Below, piece by piece: positions 39,401 to 53,200 of a stretch of 64,000 nt of DNA (its first letter is position 1; each line of letters begins with the position of its first letter). Under the pieces are notes generated by a model, which saw only the letters and a list, made by a program, of their open reading frames with translations, was not told where the DNA came from and did not search any database. Source of the stretch: Strix aluco (taxonomy: Eukaryota > Chordata > Aves > Strigiformes > Strigidae); NCBI RefSeq assembly GCF_031877795.1, contig NC_133943.1, positions 13,013,001 through 13,077,000 on the forward strand. Direction: 5' to 3'. The position numbers and the translations under genes were made by a program.

Positions 39401-41454
39401 AATTCAAAAAGACATAATTTGAAATTTATTATATTAAGCTAATAGAAAACTAACTCTTTCTACTGATGTTTGTCTTCCCAAGACACAGGTTGCTTGCAAC
39501 AGTTGCACAGCTTAATTACACAGATGCACTATCATGACACTTGTACAGGTCTGCTCCTGTCACGAGTTATTTGAGAAGTCATTTAAACTCTCAGGCTAAC
39601 TCGGAGATGGTAGATGTGTACCCAACTGCAAGAACAGTAGTCCACACTCAAAGTGTAGGCACTGCTGGGAGCAGATAGGCACATAAAAGTGTAGGGTTTT
39701 CACGGTTTGTAGGTAAAACAGCACTAAACTTATTTCTAAGTCTTCAAAGCTGATCTACATGCAGCATTCATACTGCCATAACCAACGTTACTTACTGTAA
39801 CCAGACTTTACATTAAGCCCAACATTTTCTCCACTGTGAGGTCTGTTTAGATATACCTAGAGTGTTAGCTACTTCAGAGTGAAAGGAAAATCATGGATGA
39901 GTACGAACAGGGTATTTTCAAGCTAATGTAACGTGGTGCTGTTCTATTTGTTTTGAGACCTGTTAAGTCTGAAGTGATAATGCACATCCACTATAAAACT
40001 TAGGAAAGACTTCTTAAGACTGATCAATTACACATCAAAACTACGACTCTTTAAATGCCTTTCATAAACAGTTCTTTTGAACATGAAACAATCTAGAAAC
40101 CCCTCTCATAGTTGTTGCTCTCCCATCTTACCATGAACACCTGAGCAAACTTTGACTATGTATGCTTTAATACTATTCTAACTTTATATAAATTGATAAG
40201 AGCACAAAGCTTCCAGATCTTTTAAAGAAAAATTAACAACATAAATATTGATTTCACCACTACTTGGCTCAGAACTAACTTATAACCAGTTTGAGCTTCT
40301 AAATGTCAAGGAACTAGCGTAGGCATCTAAACCACGTTGTGTGTTCTTGACTTCAAAAAGCAGTCTGCTTTTGTAACAAAGTACAGCTTTACTTAGAGTA
40401 ACTGTTTCTGTTTGCAGGAAAGAATACACAGAAGTGAAACAGGATTTTTCCAATTATTTTTTTTTTTCCACATTATGAAATTTATTGTGTGTTTATCACA
40501 TTCAAAAAGCATTGACCAGTGGGGTTGTTTTGGTAACTGTTAGAATGCCAAGGTAAAGCTGGTATATTTGGAAGCTTAATTAGCACCTAATGGATGACCG
40601 TAAACTTGAGGAAAATTTGAACAGCCATGTATTTGACACTTTAGACTTCTAATAGTTCTGTGGACAGAACAGAATAATTTAAAAAGGTAAAAAGAGACTG
40701 AATGCTTTGGAAAGACCAGACAGTGTCATGAACATACAAAATTTAATCTGAAGTTAGAAAGATTAAGGGTTTGATGATTAAATCCTTATCCCCATTTTCA
40801 TGTCTGTTTAAAGTCTAATTTCAGTCTAAGCTTAAATTTTTACATCTGTCATGGTTGCCTACATGGGCAATTATGAAAAAAAACAGGATGAAAACTGCTT
40901 TGGGAGGAACGTTGAGATTCTTCACAAGGTATTGCAAGGCTGAAACAGTAGTGGGTTGGAGAAGAGAGAGTAATTCACATGGTCAGATAAGGACCAAAAC
41001 TAGAAGAAAAAAAAAAAAAGTCAGTTGCATGAAAATGCCCCAACATTGAGCAAAAGACATGCAAGAAAAGCTGAAGTAGCAGTGGAGAGTGGGTCTGATT
41101 AGGTTTTGATAGATGGAGAAAACTGAAAACATTTCCCCACTGTGTAAGTGACATTATCCACAGTCTTTATTCAAATTATATAGAACAAAATCTAATTAAG
41201 GGAGAAGTTTTATAAACTTTACAGAAAGCCCTCTACAGAGCTAGTTTTGAAACAAAAGGGACAGATAATTGCTTAATCTCAAAATTAAGACTGAAGTATA
41301 CCAATAGTACTTTACATCAAGCAGTTATCTTTAAGAATGCGTGAAAAAGGACAATTTAGTTTTTAAAAAGGTGTCCTCTAAATACGGCATACATATGAAG
41401 TACTCTAACATCCTGGATTTTTTTCAAAGCTTTTTGAGAAACACACACAAATAA
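36441..41454. other. Intergenic, downstream of PWWP2A, no gene recognised
   Basis: AT-rich DNA with a short AC microsatellite at about 37949-37962. Frames are short. Part of this region could be 3' UTR if PWWP2A also uses a distal poly(A) site, for example the TTTATT at about 41166 (AATAAA on the - strand). This is untested. Confidence 0.5.
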
Positions 41455-42603
41455 TTCAGATTTAGTCAATTTTATTTACAGTTTGTTTTTTTACATTTCA
41501 GAGCATTACACAATTACATATTCTCATTTTCTGACCTGCAAACAGATACCTTAAACGGAAATATTAAAAAAAATGAAGTTAGATACATCCAAAATGCAAC
41601 AATTACACATCTGACAATTCACAAAGTGTAATTTACTAGGACGTATCCTAAGAATTTAGGAACAACCAGTCAGGAGAAAATCTGACCAATTTCATCAATC
41701 AATTATTTACACATTCAAAACAAAGCCTCTCTTAATCTAAACCTCCAGGCAAATGGCCTGAAAGATTTCTTCAGGAAGAAAGACCAGAAGTTATGATTCA
41801 CACCTATGCAGCATTAACAGCCCTTGATCCCAAATACTGAGCGACTTCTCAGCTTTGTCTTAGAGCTACAGGCATCCCTCTCAGCTTCTCAGACCCTGAA
41901 GTGTTATATTTGTGCCCCCATGTGCATAGAAAGGCTGAGTGTTTAAGTGGTCACTACGATAAAACCCCATTTAATCTGGTCTTTAAGTTACATGAATTCT
42001 TCTTCCTTAAAAATTTCAGCAAGTCTTCTAATGATATTTAAACTGGCCTATATGGATTGGAGCATGCCTCCTTAAGATGTTTAAACTTGCTTTGAACCAA
42101 TTCGAACTGGCCAGACCAAATATATTAGAGACTATTTAAAATAATCTTTAAAGACCATTTAGACAAGGCTTACATTTCTACACTTCCCTGATGGGCCACC
42201 TAAAAAAAAAAGTCACAGCTACTACTTTCATCCCTTGTGTTAACCCTTCGCCACACAGCAACTACTATATACTGGGTAGAAACTACTAAAAAATTCCCTG
42301 CAAATAAGCTGCCTTTCAGCTGAGGCTATGGCTCCTATGCATTGGGTGTTTGAGGAGGTTTTTTTTTTTCTTTAAAAAAAATTCTCACTTAAAAATACTG
42401 AAGTTCTCGCTTTAGGCTAATTTTGATTGCATGTTCAATTTGTTTAACTGTCAAGAAACCGCTACAAATGGAACAACTTTAGTATAAAAAGAGCAGTCAA
42501 CCGAGTGCAACTTCTGACTTGGCAAGTCCTTCATGGTAGTTCTCTAACTAGGCTATGAATTTTGTGGAGCCTCCAGATTTCTTGCCTACCTTACTTTCCA
42601 TGT
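41455..42603 (-). other. PWWP2A: PWWP2A 3' untranslated region
   Basis: About 1.15 kb lies between the stop codon and the inferred cleavage site. It is AU-rich with oligo-T and oligo-A tracts near 42358-42385. The 3' boundary is inferred from the AATAAA at 41471-41476 and the GU-rich element beyond it. Longer isoforms are possible. Confidence 0.75.
41471..41476 (-). terminator. PWWP2A: Poly(A) signal of PWWP2A
   Basis: AATAAA on the - strand (TTTATT on +) is followed 15-35 nt later in the transcript by TTTGTGTGTGTTTCTC, a textbook GU-rich downstream element. This supports cleavage near 41455. Confidence 0.8.
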
Positions 42604-44281
42604 TCACGTTTCAAACTGTGTCAGCAGGGCCCGAACTTCGGGAGTCAGCTGCTTAGCAGCCTTAGCTGCCTCTGTGACGGCCTTGCGGTAAAGACCCTTT
42701 CTCTTCTTATTAAAGCGCAACTGGAAGCTTTCTAAAAAGGGGGATAGTTGTGCAAGAGCAAGAAAAGATGTTGTTGTGGAGCCAAACCATGAGATACGAG
42801 CCTCCTGTCGAACTAAAAGGCCATTATCTTTTCGGCTCACAGTTATGGTAAGAATACGGGCTGGCCACCAAGGGAAGCCATAAATCTTGGCCCAAACAAT
42901 GTCCCCTACACATACGGTCCTGCCATCTGGTGTGACACATTTAGAGACGTTTTTGGAAAAGACTTCCGTTTTCAAGGAATTACTGAGCTTTTTCTCTTCC
43001 TTTGAAGAGGAGGAGGAGGAAGGTGCATGCATGCTGCCTGGAGGAAAATCAAAGCTTTCAGTAGAGCTACACTCAGAGTTGGTAGATTTCAAATCATCTG
43101 TGCTATCACTACTACAAACTGATGCACTGGAAGAGTCAGATTTCTTTTGATTAAGGGTCATGTAAACCGTTATATTGCTTTTGCTGCCTCTTTTGCCCAA
43201 TGTCTGGTGTTCATCCTGATCAACAGTTACATGCACTTCACTCGTGTCCTGAACCTCACTGCTGGCCTCTTCAGGGCCTTCTGAGGGGCTCTGATTTTCT
43301 GAAGGGGCCTCACCTGCTGAGCGGGTGGAGGAGCAGCGAGACTGGGGCTTAGTTGCCATCTTGCCACTCCGTATTTTCTCAAGTCCTGTCTTGAGAGAAG
43401 AGTCATTTTCTTCATTCCGATACCTTTGTGGCTTTAAACGCAATCGGGGTGGGAGGGAACCTGAGCTGGTGTTCTGAAGACGCCGTGTGAAGTGGACCTT
43501 TGAATGTGCATTTTTGGAAGAGGAGGTTGCACTCTGCTTCTTTTGTGCCTTTTCTTTGGCCATTTTCAAGACTTCCCGAGCTTTTGCATGATCCATGTTT
43601 TTGCTCTGGAGAACTTTTTTTGTATTTAACTGCGCTTTTGAAGTATTTGCTTGTGCGGAAACTTTAACTACTCTGCTTCTGCTGTGGGCAATATTTGAAA
43701 CCTTGACCACAGCATTCCTTTTCTGACTTTCATTTTGGCTTTTTCCATCCACTTTATGGTCAGTTTTAAGTTTTTTATTCACAGTAGTCACACTCTCATT
43801 TCTTCGTTTTTTATTATCCTCGTATTTTGAAGAGTCACTTGCATTGCCACCTTTTTTTATTTCCTTTTTTTCTGCAACAACACTGTTTTTGCACTTGTCA
43901 CATAAGACCTGCCGGGGTCGTAGTTTGATAGCATTCATGATAGAAGTGGGTTCCTCCCTGTACATTTTACGCTTGGGCCGCTTAATTTTCCGGGGTGGAG
44001 GCTGAGGTATTGACTGGTTATACGTGTCCCTGATAAACAAAGGAGGAGGATATGGCGCTCCCTCATGAAAGAGAGGAGGTGGTTTAGAAGTCCATAGGCT
44101 TTTAGCTATGCTAGGTTCTGATGGCTGCGTGAGAGAAGAGTCATCAGGGACTGCAGCATTAGATTCACACTTCACCTGTGCCTCATCTTGGAATGGTTTA
44201 CTTTGGAGCTGCATGGCTTCAGGTTTATCCTTGTATTCCCTTTTAGGAAATATGGTCACAGGGATTCCATGGGGTCCAAAC
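42604..44281 (-). CDS. PWWP2A: PWWP2A terminal coding exon (chromatin reader with PWWP domain)
   Basis: This 1678-nt exon follows the acceptor TTTAAG|G at 44282/44281, completes an Arg codon begun in exon 1, and runs to a stop at 42604-42606. It encodes residues 230-787 of a 787-residue protein (human PWWP2A is about 755). In order it contains FGPHGIPVTIFPKREY, a proline-rich stretch (about 295-326), a CDKC cysteine pair (356, 359), a long Lys/Ser-rich internal region, a serine-rich region (about 608-657) and the PWWP domain (about 688-748, core FPWWP at 698-702), then a basic/helical tail ending LLTQFET. In mammals PWWP2A binds H2A.Z nucleosomes through the internal and serine-rich parts and DNA/H3K36-methylated chromatin through the PWWP domain. 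Its internal part recruits MTA1-HDAC-RBBP. No frameshift or stop is seen. Human short isoforms lacking PWWP exist, but their exons were not located here. Confidence 0.97.
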
Positions 44282-47200
44282 CTTAAAGAGAAAAAACCAA
44301 AAATTAAATGTTTTGAGGGAGCTTTGACTGCATTTATTAAAAGGCATTTGAAAACCTGTCCACATTATGTAGCCACCATTTGAAAGACATGAGTCCCAGG
44401 AAAATGAGGCTTCACATCTAGCCTTATGATAAGCTTTGAAAAAGCAGAACACCAAATCAAAGTCAGTAGAGAGCATGATATACACGACTTCGCTTATTAT
44501 TAGTTTCTCTTTCATCAACAAGATGCCCTGAAAATGTAACAAAAACATATCACCTAGTGAGAGCAGTAAAAGAATTAACTTTGTACTTTTAGAAAATGCT
44601 TATAAATATACAAACTACACACTCATCCCATCAACTCTAAATCCACCCAAGATTAGCTTCCATACTAAGTCAACTTATGTGAAGAAGGCATCTCCAGTTA
44701 CTTTAACAAAATTTCTTCCATTTTTGGCATAGCACAAAAGGCCGAGTATGTTTCGGATTTAATCGAGGCAAATACGAACTGCATAAATACTTGCACTGAA
44801 CAGAGCATGCCATCATTCTTCATCCACAAAAGATTAGCACTTGATCATCTGATGCATTACAGCCCAAAACTTGTTAGCCTATTAGTCTGAGTTTCTTCCA
44901 GCAAAACTACCCTTATTTCATCACAGTACAAACCATTCCTCCCTGTTTTGTGAGCAAACAATATTTTAAACCTTCCCCTACTTTTCTCCAGACAGCTCTA
45001 GATCTCTGCTTCCCCATTTGACACACACAGGACTTCTCACAGCTCAATCAGCTCAGAGAAGAGAACAAAAAATCCCAGTATGATTTAGGCATTAGCTCAA
45101 ATTTCCTATAGTAACAGAAGTAGCATGTTGCCTAACAGGTAACCAATACTTTCTGCAAAGGGTTGTGCTAAAGGACACATTTTATCAGTTTGCAAGGCAT
45201 TATGCTTGCCTTCTCCTGAGAGGAAATCAAATTATAAATACATTCATTTTACAACAATGTACCTTTCAATCCCCAGAACAGGGCAGGAGGGATTATAAAA
45301 GCTTGTTTAACCTTCCTTCTGTTCCACTGCACAATCTACCAGCTGTGGTACCAGCCTTATACAGAGCTGTCACCAGGCTGCTGACTGCTCTTGAGCTCTG
45401 CCTGACTCCAGCTCCCATACACACACTAGTGTTTGGCTTATATTAGTTGGTATTTTAATAGTTTGACCTTAATGCAGTAACAAAATGATAGACACGGTTG
45501 CAATTCAAATGCCAAATCATCCATTTTTGAATCACTAAACAAACACCATTATGTTTATCCTACCCCACCTGACAGGAGAATGAAGTAATTGCCCAAGATT
45601 TGTCCTCAACACTAGTTCATGTTGCACTGCAGCTGCTCAACTGCAACATCCTCTTAACTGACTGAAGTTTCTTCAAAATCTATGGTTGACTTTCAACTGG
45701 AGGTAAATGCTGAATACCGGTCTGTTTTCCATTTGCACTCCTGCAAAAAACTGAGTTTATACAAGTGTCTACAGGTTGCCTTTATTTCTTCAAAATTGGT
45801 TTTGAAAGAAGTCATCACATGTTAGAAGATTCTTTACACTGTCAGCAAGCAAAACCATCACTTGTTGTCCTTTTGCTTATCTGTTAAGCCTCTTTTTACA
45901 CTTAAAAGTTGAAATTAAAGCAAACAACTCATCCAAGATTAAATTATCCATCCAGTTTGCACTTCATTACAAAAGGAGAACAGAAACAGCAGACAACCTA
46001 AGCAAAGGGCAACCAAACAATCTTGTCATCATAGGAAAGAAGGGAAGTTGAACACAACAATTTACAGTTTAGTATCAATATGGGCACTGTTGCCCTAACC
46101 CTAGGTACTGCTACATTCATACCTTTGAACTCTGGAGACAGAAGCAGGAGCCCAGGTGGGCAGCTAGGGCAGTTCTGTCCTCATCCATGGGCTGATGAGT
46201 GCTCTTCACCACAAAATATCCCATCACCCCACAAAAGTTCATTTCTGAGGTTTGGATCCACGCCAGTTGAATTCCACATGTCCCTCCAGAAATGAGCGGC
46301 ACAACTAAATGCAGTCTACTGCACTAGTGAAGGCTACAGTGAATTATAAACATTTAGCAGCTGATACAGGCATTTCTCCAGCCTACAGTCTGGCATTAAA
46401 CCACAAGGGACTCACTCATAACTAAGTTTTAAGTTCCCTAAAGTCCCAGAAGTCCACCAAGTGTAAACAAATTGCTTTTCCAAACACTTTTCCTTCCACT
46501 AAGGATTATGAGTAAGTTACTCAATTCCAAGTAGGACTTTAAAAAAACCTATCAGCTGATAATAATTATATTAGCAGTATTTTCAGTGTTACTTGCATCA
46601 AGAACTTCAGCTTCTCTAAAAGCAGTAAGATCGAGATCCCATCTTTCACCCCCTGATAAAGATTACAGGATTTGGGAAAAAAGTTAATTTACCATAAGTG
46701 TTGAGAACAAGACAGGGCAAGATCTCTGCTGTGCAAATTTCAATCCCAAACACTACAAAAGTAGAACTAGACAGGAGTGTGATATCAAACGGACAAAACC
46801 CATGCAGAAGAACATCACTTACAACTCTTTTCACTGTCTCAGGAACTTCATTTCCTAGCCACTCACAAGACATTTCCATAGTCCAATGCACAAGCTGTTC
46901 CTCCAGGAAATTTATTCTGACTCCATGTTAGGAAATAAAGCATTATTAGCAGTGACCAGGGAAGTAGTAGATGAAGAGGATTGCAAGGAGATTCTCCAGA
47001 AAGATCCCGTTTAAGTACTTTGTCTCTTTTCCGAGATTTTCATTCTACTGCCTCACAAGCAAAGTCAGCACGATTAGCACTGCAAATGCAGAAAAAAGCC
47101 TAATAGAAAGCTCAGCATATGACTGATACTATGAAGGCATCAAAAATTAATACTGCACCTTAAAACTATCCCTTCCTTCAAGCATCTGCGTAACACACAG

Positions 47201-50200
47201 GCCAAACAGCTGAAGAACAGGACAGCCAAAGTGGAATCTTTAAGATGTAAACCTGCTTTAGTAAGACACAAAACCAATACTGACTGAACCTCTGAAGACT
47301 GAGTCTGTCTCTCAAAAGATACTGTTTTAACAAATGAACTAGTATCTCCCGCCCCATCTACCTAAAAAATAATGAATTTAGAGAACATTCATTAATATCA
47401 TCTAGTGCCAGTTATGTAAGAGCAAATGAAGACACTATTCCTGTAAACAATGTGTCAATACATAAAGACTTGACTAGTCAGGACACAGTTCACCTGAAGT
47501 ACAAGATAAATTTGGTAAGCCCAGAGACCGAATATTACTTCCAACAGTTGAGCGTATGGTACCTTCTCTCTGGCTTCATCCAATAGCAGGTTGTGTCCAT
47601 AAACATTCAGTTCTTAGATGATCTTTGTCTCCTCCTTGGTGAATGAAATTATCCAGCTATGCAACTTGGAAGAATGATATCAAAATTAAGGAGAGAGAAC
47701 AATGGCAGAAAAACTTAGGAATGAAACAGTAAATTATAGAGAAGAGAATGAAAACAATGAACAAGGTAAGGGAGCGAAGGCAAAACAAAGAATGGCCTAA
47801 TTTTCTTAAAAGAAACAGCAGAATAAAGATGTGATCTTAAATCTATTCAAGACAAGGCATGACACAGCATCTAATGAGTTCAATAGCCAACAGAAGTATT
47901 TATTGCATATACTAGAATTTCAAGCCCTATTTTCATAGGTCTAGTTGGCGGACCTTGAAGACAAGTGCTTCTCATACAACCACAGTAACAATTATTACAC
48001 CAACTACATGTCTGAAAGAGCTAGGAGTGCCATGTGTATGTAGGTTAGACACAGAAGTCATAAAAGACAGCATTTGGTTCATCTACTACAGAGATGAAGA
48101 TAGACTAAAAGGCTACCATATAAAAAAAGGTTTAAAAATCCAAGCAACATTACTCAGTTCTATCATGACATTTACTGATCTACACACCAGTCAATGACTC
48201 GGCAGTAGATGATCACCTCTTAAAAGAAACCACTTCAGTTATGCTACATCAGTGAGACTACCTACATATTTTGTTTGTCACGTTGCACATTTAAATACTA
48301 CAATAAATTGCCTTGTCTTTATTCTAACAACAAACTACATTTTTTTTTTTCATATATTGATCCCGAGTATCACCTGTCCCTACTACATTACTTTCCTCCA
48401 GAAGAAGCTATTCTTGGAAAGACATACTACAACTACTGTTTGCTTAAAAAAAAAAAAAATCCATTTGTGCATAAGTTCCAGCTGTTCGTTGTACAGCCCG
48501 TTCACGCATAACATAACATAGTTCTATCTCAGACTTGAAGGAATAGGAGGATTTGTTGATGGGGGATCTAAAATTGACGTCTTAGGAAAACCAAAATAAG
48601 AAATAGGTGTTTCAACCTGATTCACAGCAGTTCTGGAAAGCAGTGCACTGCTGCTTCATACCTACTCAAAACTAAGGATCAGTTTTCCATGTTGCCAACT
48701 TCTTTGTCTGTAAAGGTGTCCTGGCTCTTTTTTGCTTTGAAAAGGCACCTCTAAACAAAAGACAGTTGAGACGCATTGTACAAAACTTATCTCCAAGAAG
48801 CTTTACAAGTAAACAGCAATCAGTAGGCTATTTCTGCTATAGATATCACTTAAATATAGAAATGCAATAAAGACACAAATAGCAACAGGAATATCGGGAA
48901 CTATACTTAAAGAGACTAATGGGGTAGATGACATCAATTCTGGTAATCCAGTGATCTTTACACTGAAAAGAGCTTTCAATTGACCAGGGTATGCAGAGAC
49001 AGAAATATGGTAAAAACAGTCAGGTTTTATTTCCACAGTTTGTCATCTGCAAGTTAATGAATAGGTAGCCATGGCATCTTTTGTAATTACATAAAAGCTA
49101 GTTTGGGTATCTAACCTAGAAGTCTGTCACTTAGAGCCACAGAATTTGTATTACAGATATGTAATACAAATTCAAACAAAGTAAAAACACTTTTTTGAAA
49201 TCAAAATTCTATAGCAGAATTACTACAATGACTACATATTGCTATTCCATTTGTATGCAACACGCAGCATAAAGAGTATTTTTTAACAAATAAACATAAG
49301 GAACAAATGCCATTTAAATTCCTAACTATATATATATAAATATCTAAACAATACGTCCTGGGGCAAAGTGTTTTTACATTACTATGTAAGTCTTAAGCCC
49401 TCATCTTTAGTCTCCAATGTCTACCTTTTACTTCTCTATTAACAGAAACAAAAATGAAAAAGCACCTTGTTCCGCCAAGAAGAGCCAAAGGAGAACCCAC
49501 TGAACCAGCTCAGAAGTATTTCACATTTGTCTGCAAACACACTGAATTAACGTCAAAGCACAATAACTTCTAGTAGCTTGATAAGTGTTAAATCAAGTCT
49601 GTTGTAAATGACTATGATCAAAACTCATCTTTACCACTAAGACTACAGTAATCTCCAATCACCTTTTTATGCATTTCTGCTCTTGCACTCAGTATCATCC
49701 TTAGTGTTTTGCAAAAGCCAAGGCAAGCAACAACTGAAGCCATTTTTATTGCATGGATAAAAGTTCAAAGACTCTGAATGCTTGGAGTATAACAATATGC
49801 TGAAATAATGTAGAGCTAAGTATACATAAGTCATGCATCTATCTAAACTGAGGGCTTAAATTATAATATTCAATGTAATATACAATTAGATCATAGCTAT
49901 TTGAACACAAAGTATTTCAGAACTCCTCAAAATAACCTGTATTCAAAACAGGTTATGCAATAACTTTTTCATATATAATTTACCTGGTGTGATAAAGCAC
50001 AATATGGAACACATTGCTTTAAGCTGCAGGCACCTTACTGAAAAAAAGCATACACAGAAGCCACGCTATCAACTCAATGGTTTACTCACCTCCTGAGCAA
50101 GGTAACACTAGGATAAATAGACTAGAAAATGCATATTTCACTTAGAGCTCTAAAAACATGGCAAAGGACTGCAGCGTAAAGTGACTCTTTGGAAATAACA

Positions 50201-53200
50201 CATCTTCAAGAATAAATGCTGCCTCACCATCACAAACTCTCAGCACCAAGAAAAATTTTGTTAAAGATGATAATTCAAATTAAGTAACACATGACAATCC
50301 AGACAATTACATACTCAAACTTTTACTCATCAATGTTAAGCTTAGTGTTTTCAAGCAGGTGCACGTGCCTGAAATCCAAGCTCTTTTTTCTGGCACACTT
50401 TCAATGCAGAGGAAAGACAAGAGCAGGGTACATGCAGAATTGAGTTTAGAAGAGTATCTCAGAGCTGGTTAGAAGTATCCAAGGCAGCAGCTGATGTTAA
50501 TCATTCCTAACCACTGTCACCCAGGTCTCCTACTGCAATCACTACCCAAGGGGAAACCAACAGATACCACACAATATGCAAATATACCAAAGGCTGTATT
50601 AGCTTACAGTACACTTGTCCATGAAGTTTGAAGCCCTTTGAAAGACTTCAACTTCCAGGAAACTGAATCACAGAAGGGCATGTAGTCAGGATGCTGATGC
50701 AGACTTTGAAGAATTATCCACTGCAGAGACAGAAGAATCTCGAAGTTGATAAGCCTGAAGAGCACACAGGCCATCCCCTATCACTGCTTTCCCTCCACAG
50801 AAGTGGGAAGGTACCCCTCACCTTTCTTGTAAATCCTGTCCAATGTGAATTTGCAGAATATCCTTCAGTTTTCTGTAACCTGGAGTTCTATCAAGGATAT
50901 AAAAGTAAGCTTTAAAAGACAGAATACTTTAAGTTTAGGCTTCCCACTAACTACCACAATTTCACTGGCGTGCTTATAAAGCTGAAGCTCTATATAAACT
51001 GAAATTATTTTTTAATTTTTACATCTGCTGGCATTATCAGTTTTCAAGGGTCAGTTGCATTTTAAAGAAGATGCTTTGCTGATATATTCGGAAGCATTAT
51101 ACATTTGCAAAGCCTCATGATTAAGATAAAACACTTTGAGTATACACTTCAAGATCATCCACGTACCAGTCAGACCCAAGACAAATGGAAGAGAATGATA
51201 CCATTTATTAATGGATGAACTTTAAGCCAATTCAGTGTCAAGATGGACAAGATTCATCAGTCCCATAACTGTGTACAGAAAAAAAAAATACTTAAAGCAT
51301 ACTGAAAATTTCACCTCCACCCTGTCTCTCAACACTTCAAGCCAAGTCAAGTCAACCTACTCTTAGAAAGCAATTGCATCCCACACTGTTGGAATACAGA
51401 AAAGCATACCATAAGAAAGGCCAGTTCAACCATCATCTGTTGTATCACAGTCCAACAAAGAACAGTAGTAGACTACAGCTACTTTAGGAAAGCCAAGTTT
51501 GAGGCACTATCCACAGATGCTCTATTTACCAGCAAAATTAGGGCTCACTAGTTTGAGAAAGGGAAAAGTCACACTCCTACTGGCTGAAAATCAAGCAGCA
51601 GATTGGCAAGTGTTTTCAGTATAAGCAGCAGCTTTAACATACTTTATACTTATACTAGCTAAATCCTAAGAGGTAGTCTGTTTTTTTAAGCCATTTCCAC
51701 TTTCCAGGTGGAAACTTGGAAATGAGTATGTTTTTTCAAAAAGCATTGGATAAGTGACCACAAATAACATTCAATAAAGTTTTGGATGTAGAGAGACACA
51801 AGAGGGACTATTTTCATATAGAAGCTGAAACATTACAAGTCATACAAAAATTTAGGCTGACAGCAGTATCACAAGATCTTCTGATCCAACCCTATCCTCT
51901 AAGTGAGGCTAAATTTGACACTACACCATTCAATATAACCTCTGTCAGTCACAAGTGTATATGTAATTTACTCTTAACCACACACACACACACTCACATC
52001 ACACCTATGCTTCCAGTGTTCTGGATAAAAGCAAGTATCAAAGAAGTGTTATGACTGTTCCTTAAATGCTAGAATTTCACCAAGCTCCTTTACACATTTG
52101 AGAAACAATAAAAGAGAACAGGTGATGAATTGCAGGAACACCTTGAAAACCAAGTGTTTTTAAAAAAAACAACAGCACCACAACCCACACACAACCCTGA
52201 GTAACAGACATCTCTGCTGTTGAGAACATGTATCATAGAACACCAGTACTTCTACAGAACTTAAACCTTCCCCAGACAAGGACGACCAAATGTTGTCCCT
52301 ATTTATTAAATGAAGTTATTAGTAAAAGAGAACTTAAGAGCAGGGAGAAACATGGCACATTTTTTTCAAGACTTCTGCTGTTTCCTTCTCACAGCAGATC
52401 TTGAATTTCTCATCTTGGGAGTACCTTGTCCCCTCCCACCTTTCTTGGTGTATATGGTTACAACACACTAGATCCACCCTGTGGAGTTTGTAACAACAAA
52501 ACGTGAGCATACATAGACCACAAGTTTCAAGAAGTGCTAAATATAAATGATTTAAAAATCTAACAGATGTCCTGCAGAATAAGACAACACAAACTAGGGA
52601 ATGGATGCAACAGTTAATTATTTATCCTTATTCTTTTGCAGTAGAAATTTCATATTAGGAAAATCACAGGATTCAAGAGTCTCCAAGAAAGAATGCTGTA
52701 ACTGAAAACTGCTACTAGGATTGTAAAAATTTGAAGCTGTCTATAAAAGTTTACTTTCACCACGTAGTTCATGTATACCTTCTGCAGGAAGTCCTTCCTT
52801 ATCTTCCACAACCAAACCACAATCAAGATAATTTCAAACACCTGTACCAGTAATACACTGGGCATCTTTTGCATATCTAACACTTCTAAGTCACGAAACA
52901 ACTTTTTGCTCTCCCTTTCCCCTTCAAGAACTATTATGATCACACACAAGTCAGAAGGGAAATAGCTTAGAGAAAGACAATAGGAATACACATGTCCATC
53001 ACATCTGTAGGATTAGAAGGACAATTTTAGTCAAACGATAAAGCAATAGAAACCCCAAGTCCTGACTGTTGGCAAAACAACAGAACATAAATTTAATCCC
53101 CCTCCTCTCCTTAATCTTTGAGAAGGGGAAAAAAATTGCAGAAATAATTATCCTCCCTCCAGAAGAGCTAACTAGAACCAGGACTTCTTAATCCTATGTT

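Noticed and set aside
42887..43150. + strand frame within the PWWP2A exon
   Set aside because: Antisense shadow of the serine-rich coding region.
51866..51910. CR1-tail-like string (AGATCTTCTGATCCAACCC)
   Set aside because: Single short match with no supporting flanking blocks.
52785..52940. CR1-like patch (GGAAGTCCTTCCTTATCTTC)
   Set aside because: Only one short block resembles CR1 and the order of others could not be confirmed. Too weak to annotate.
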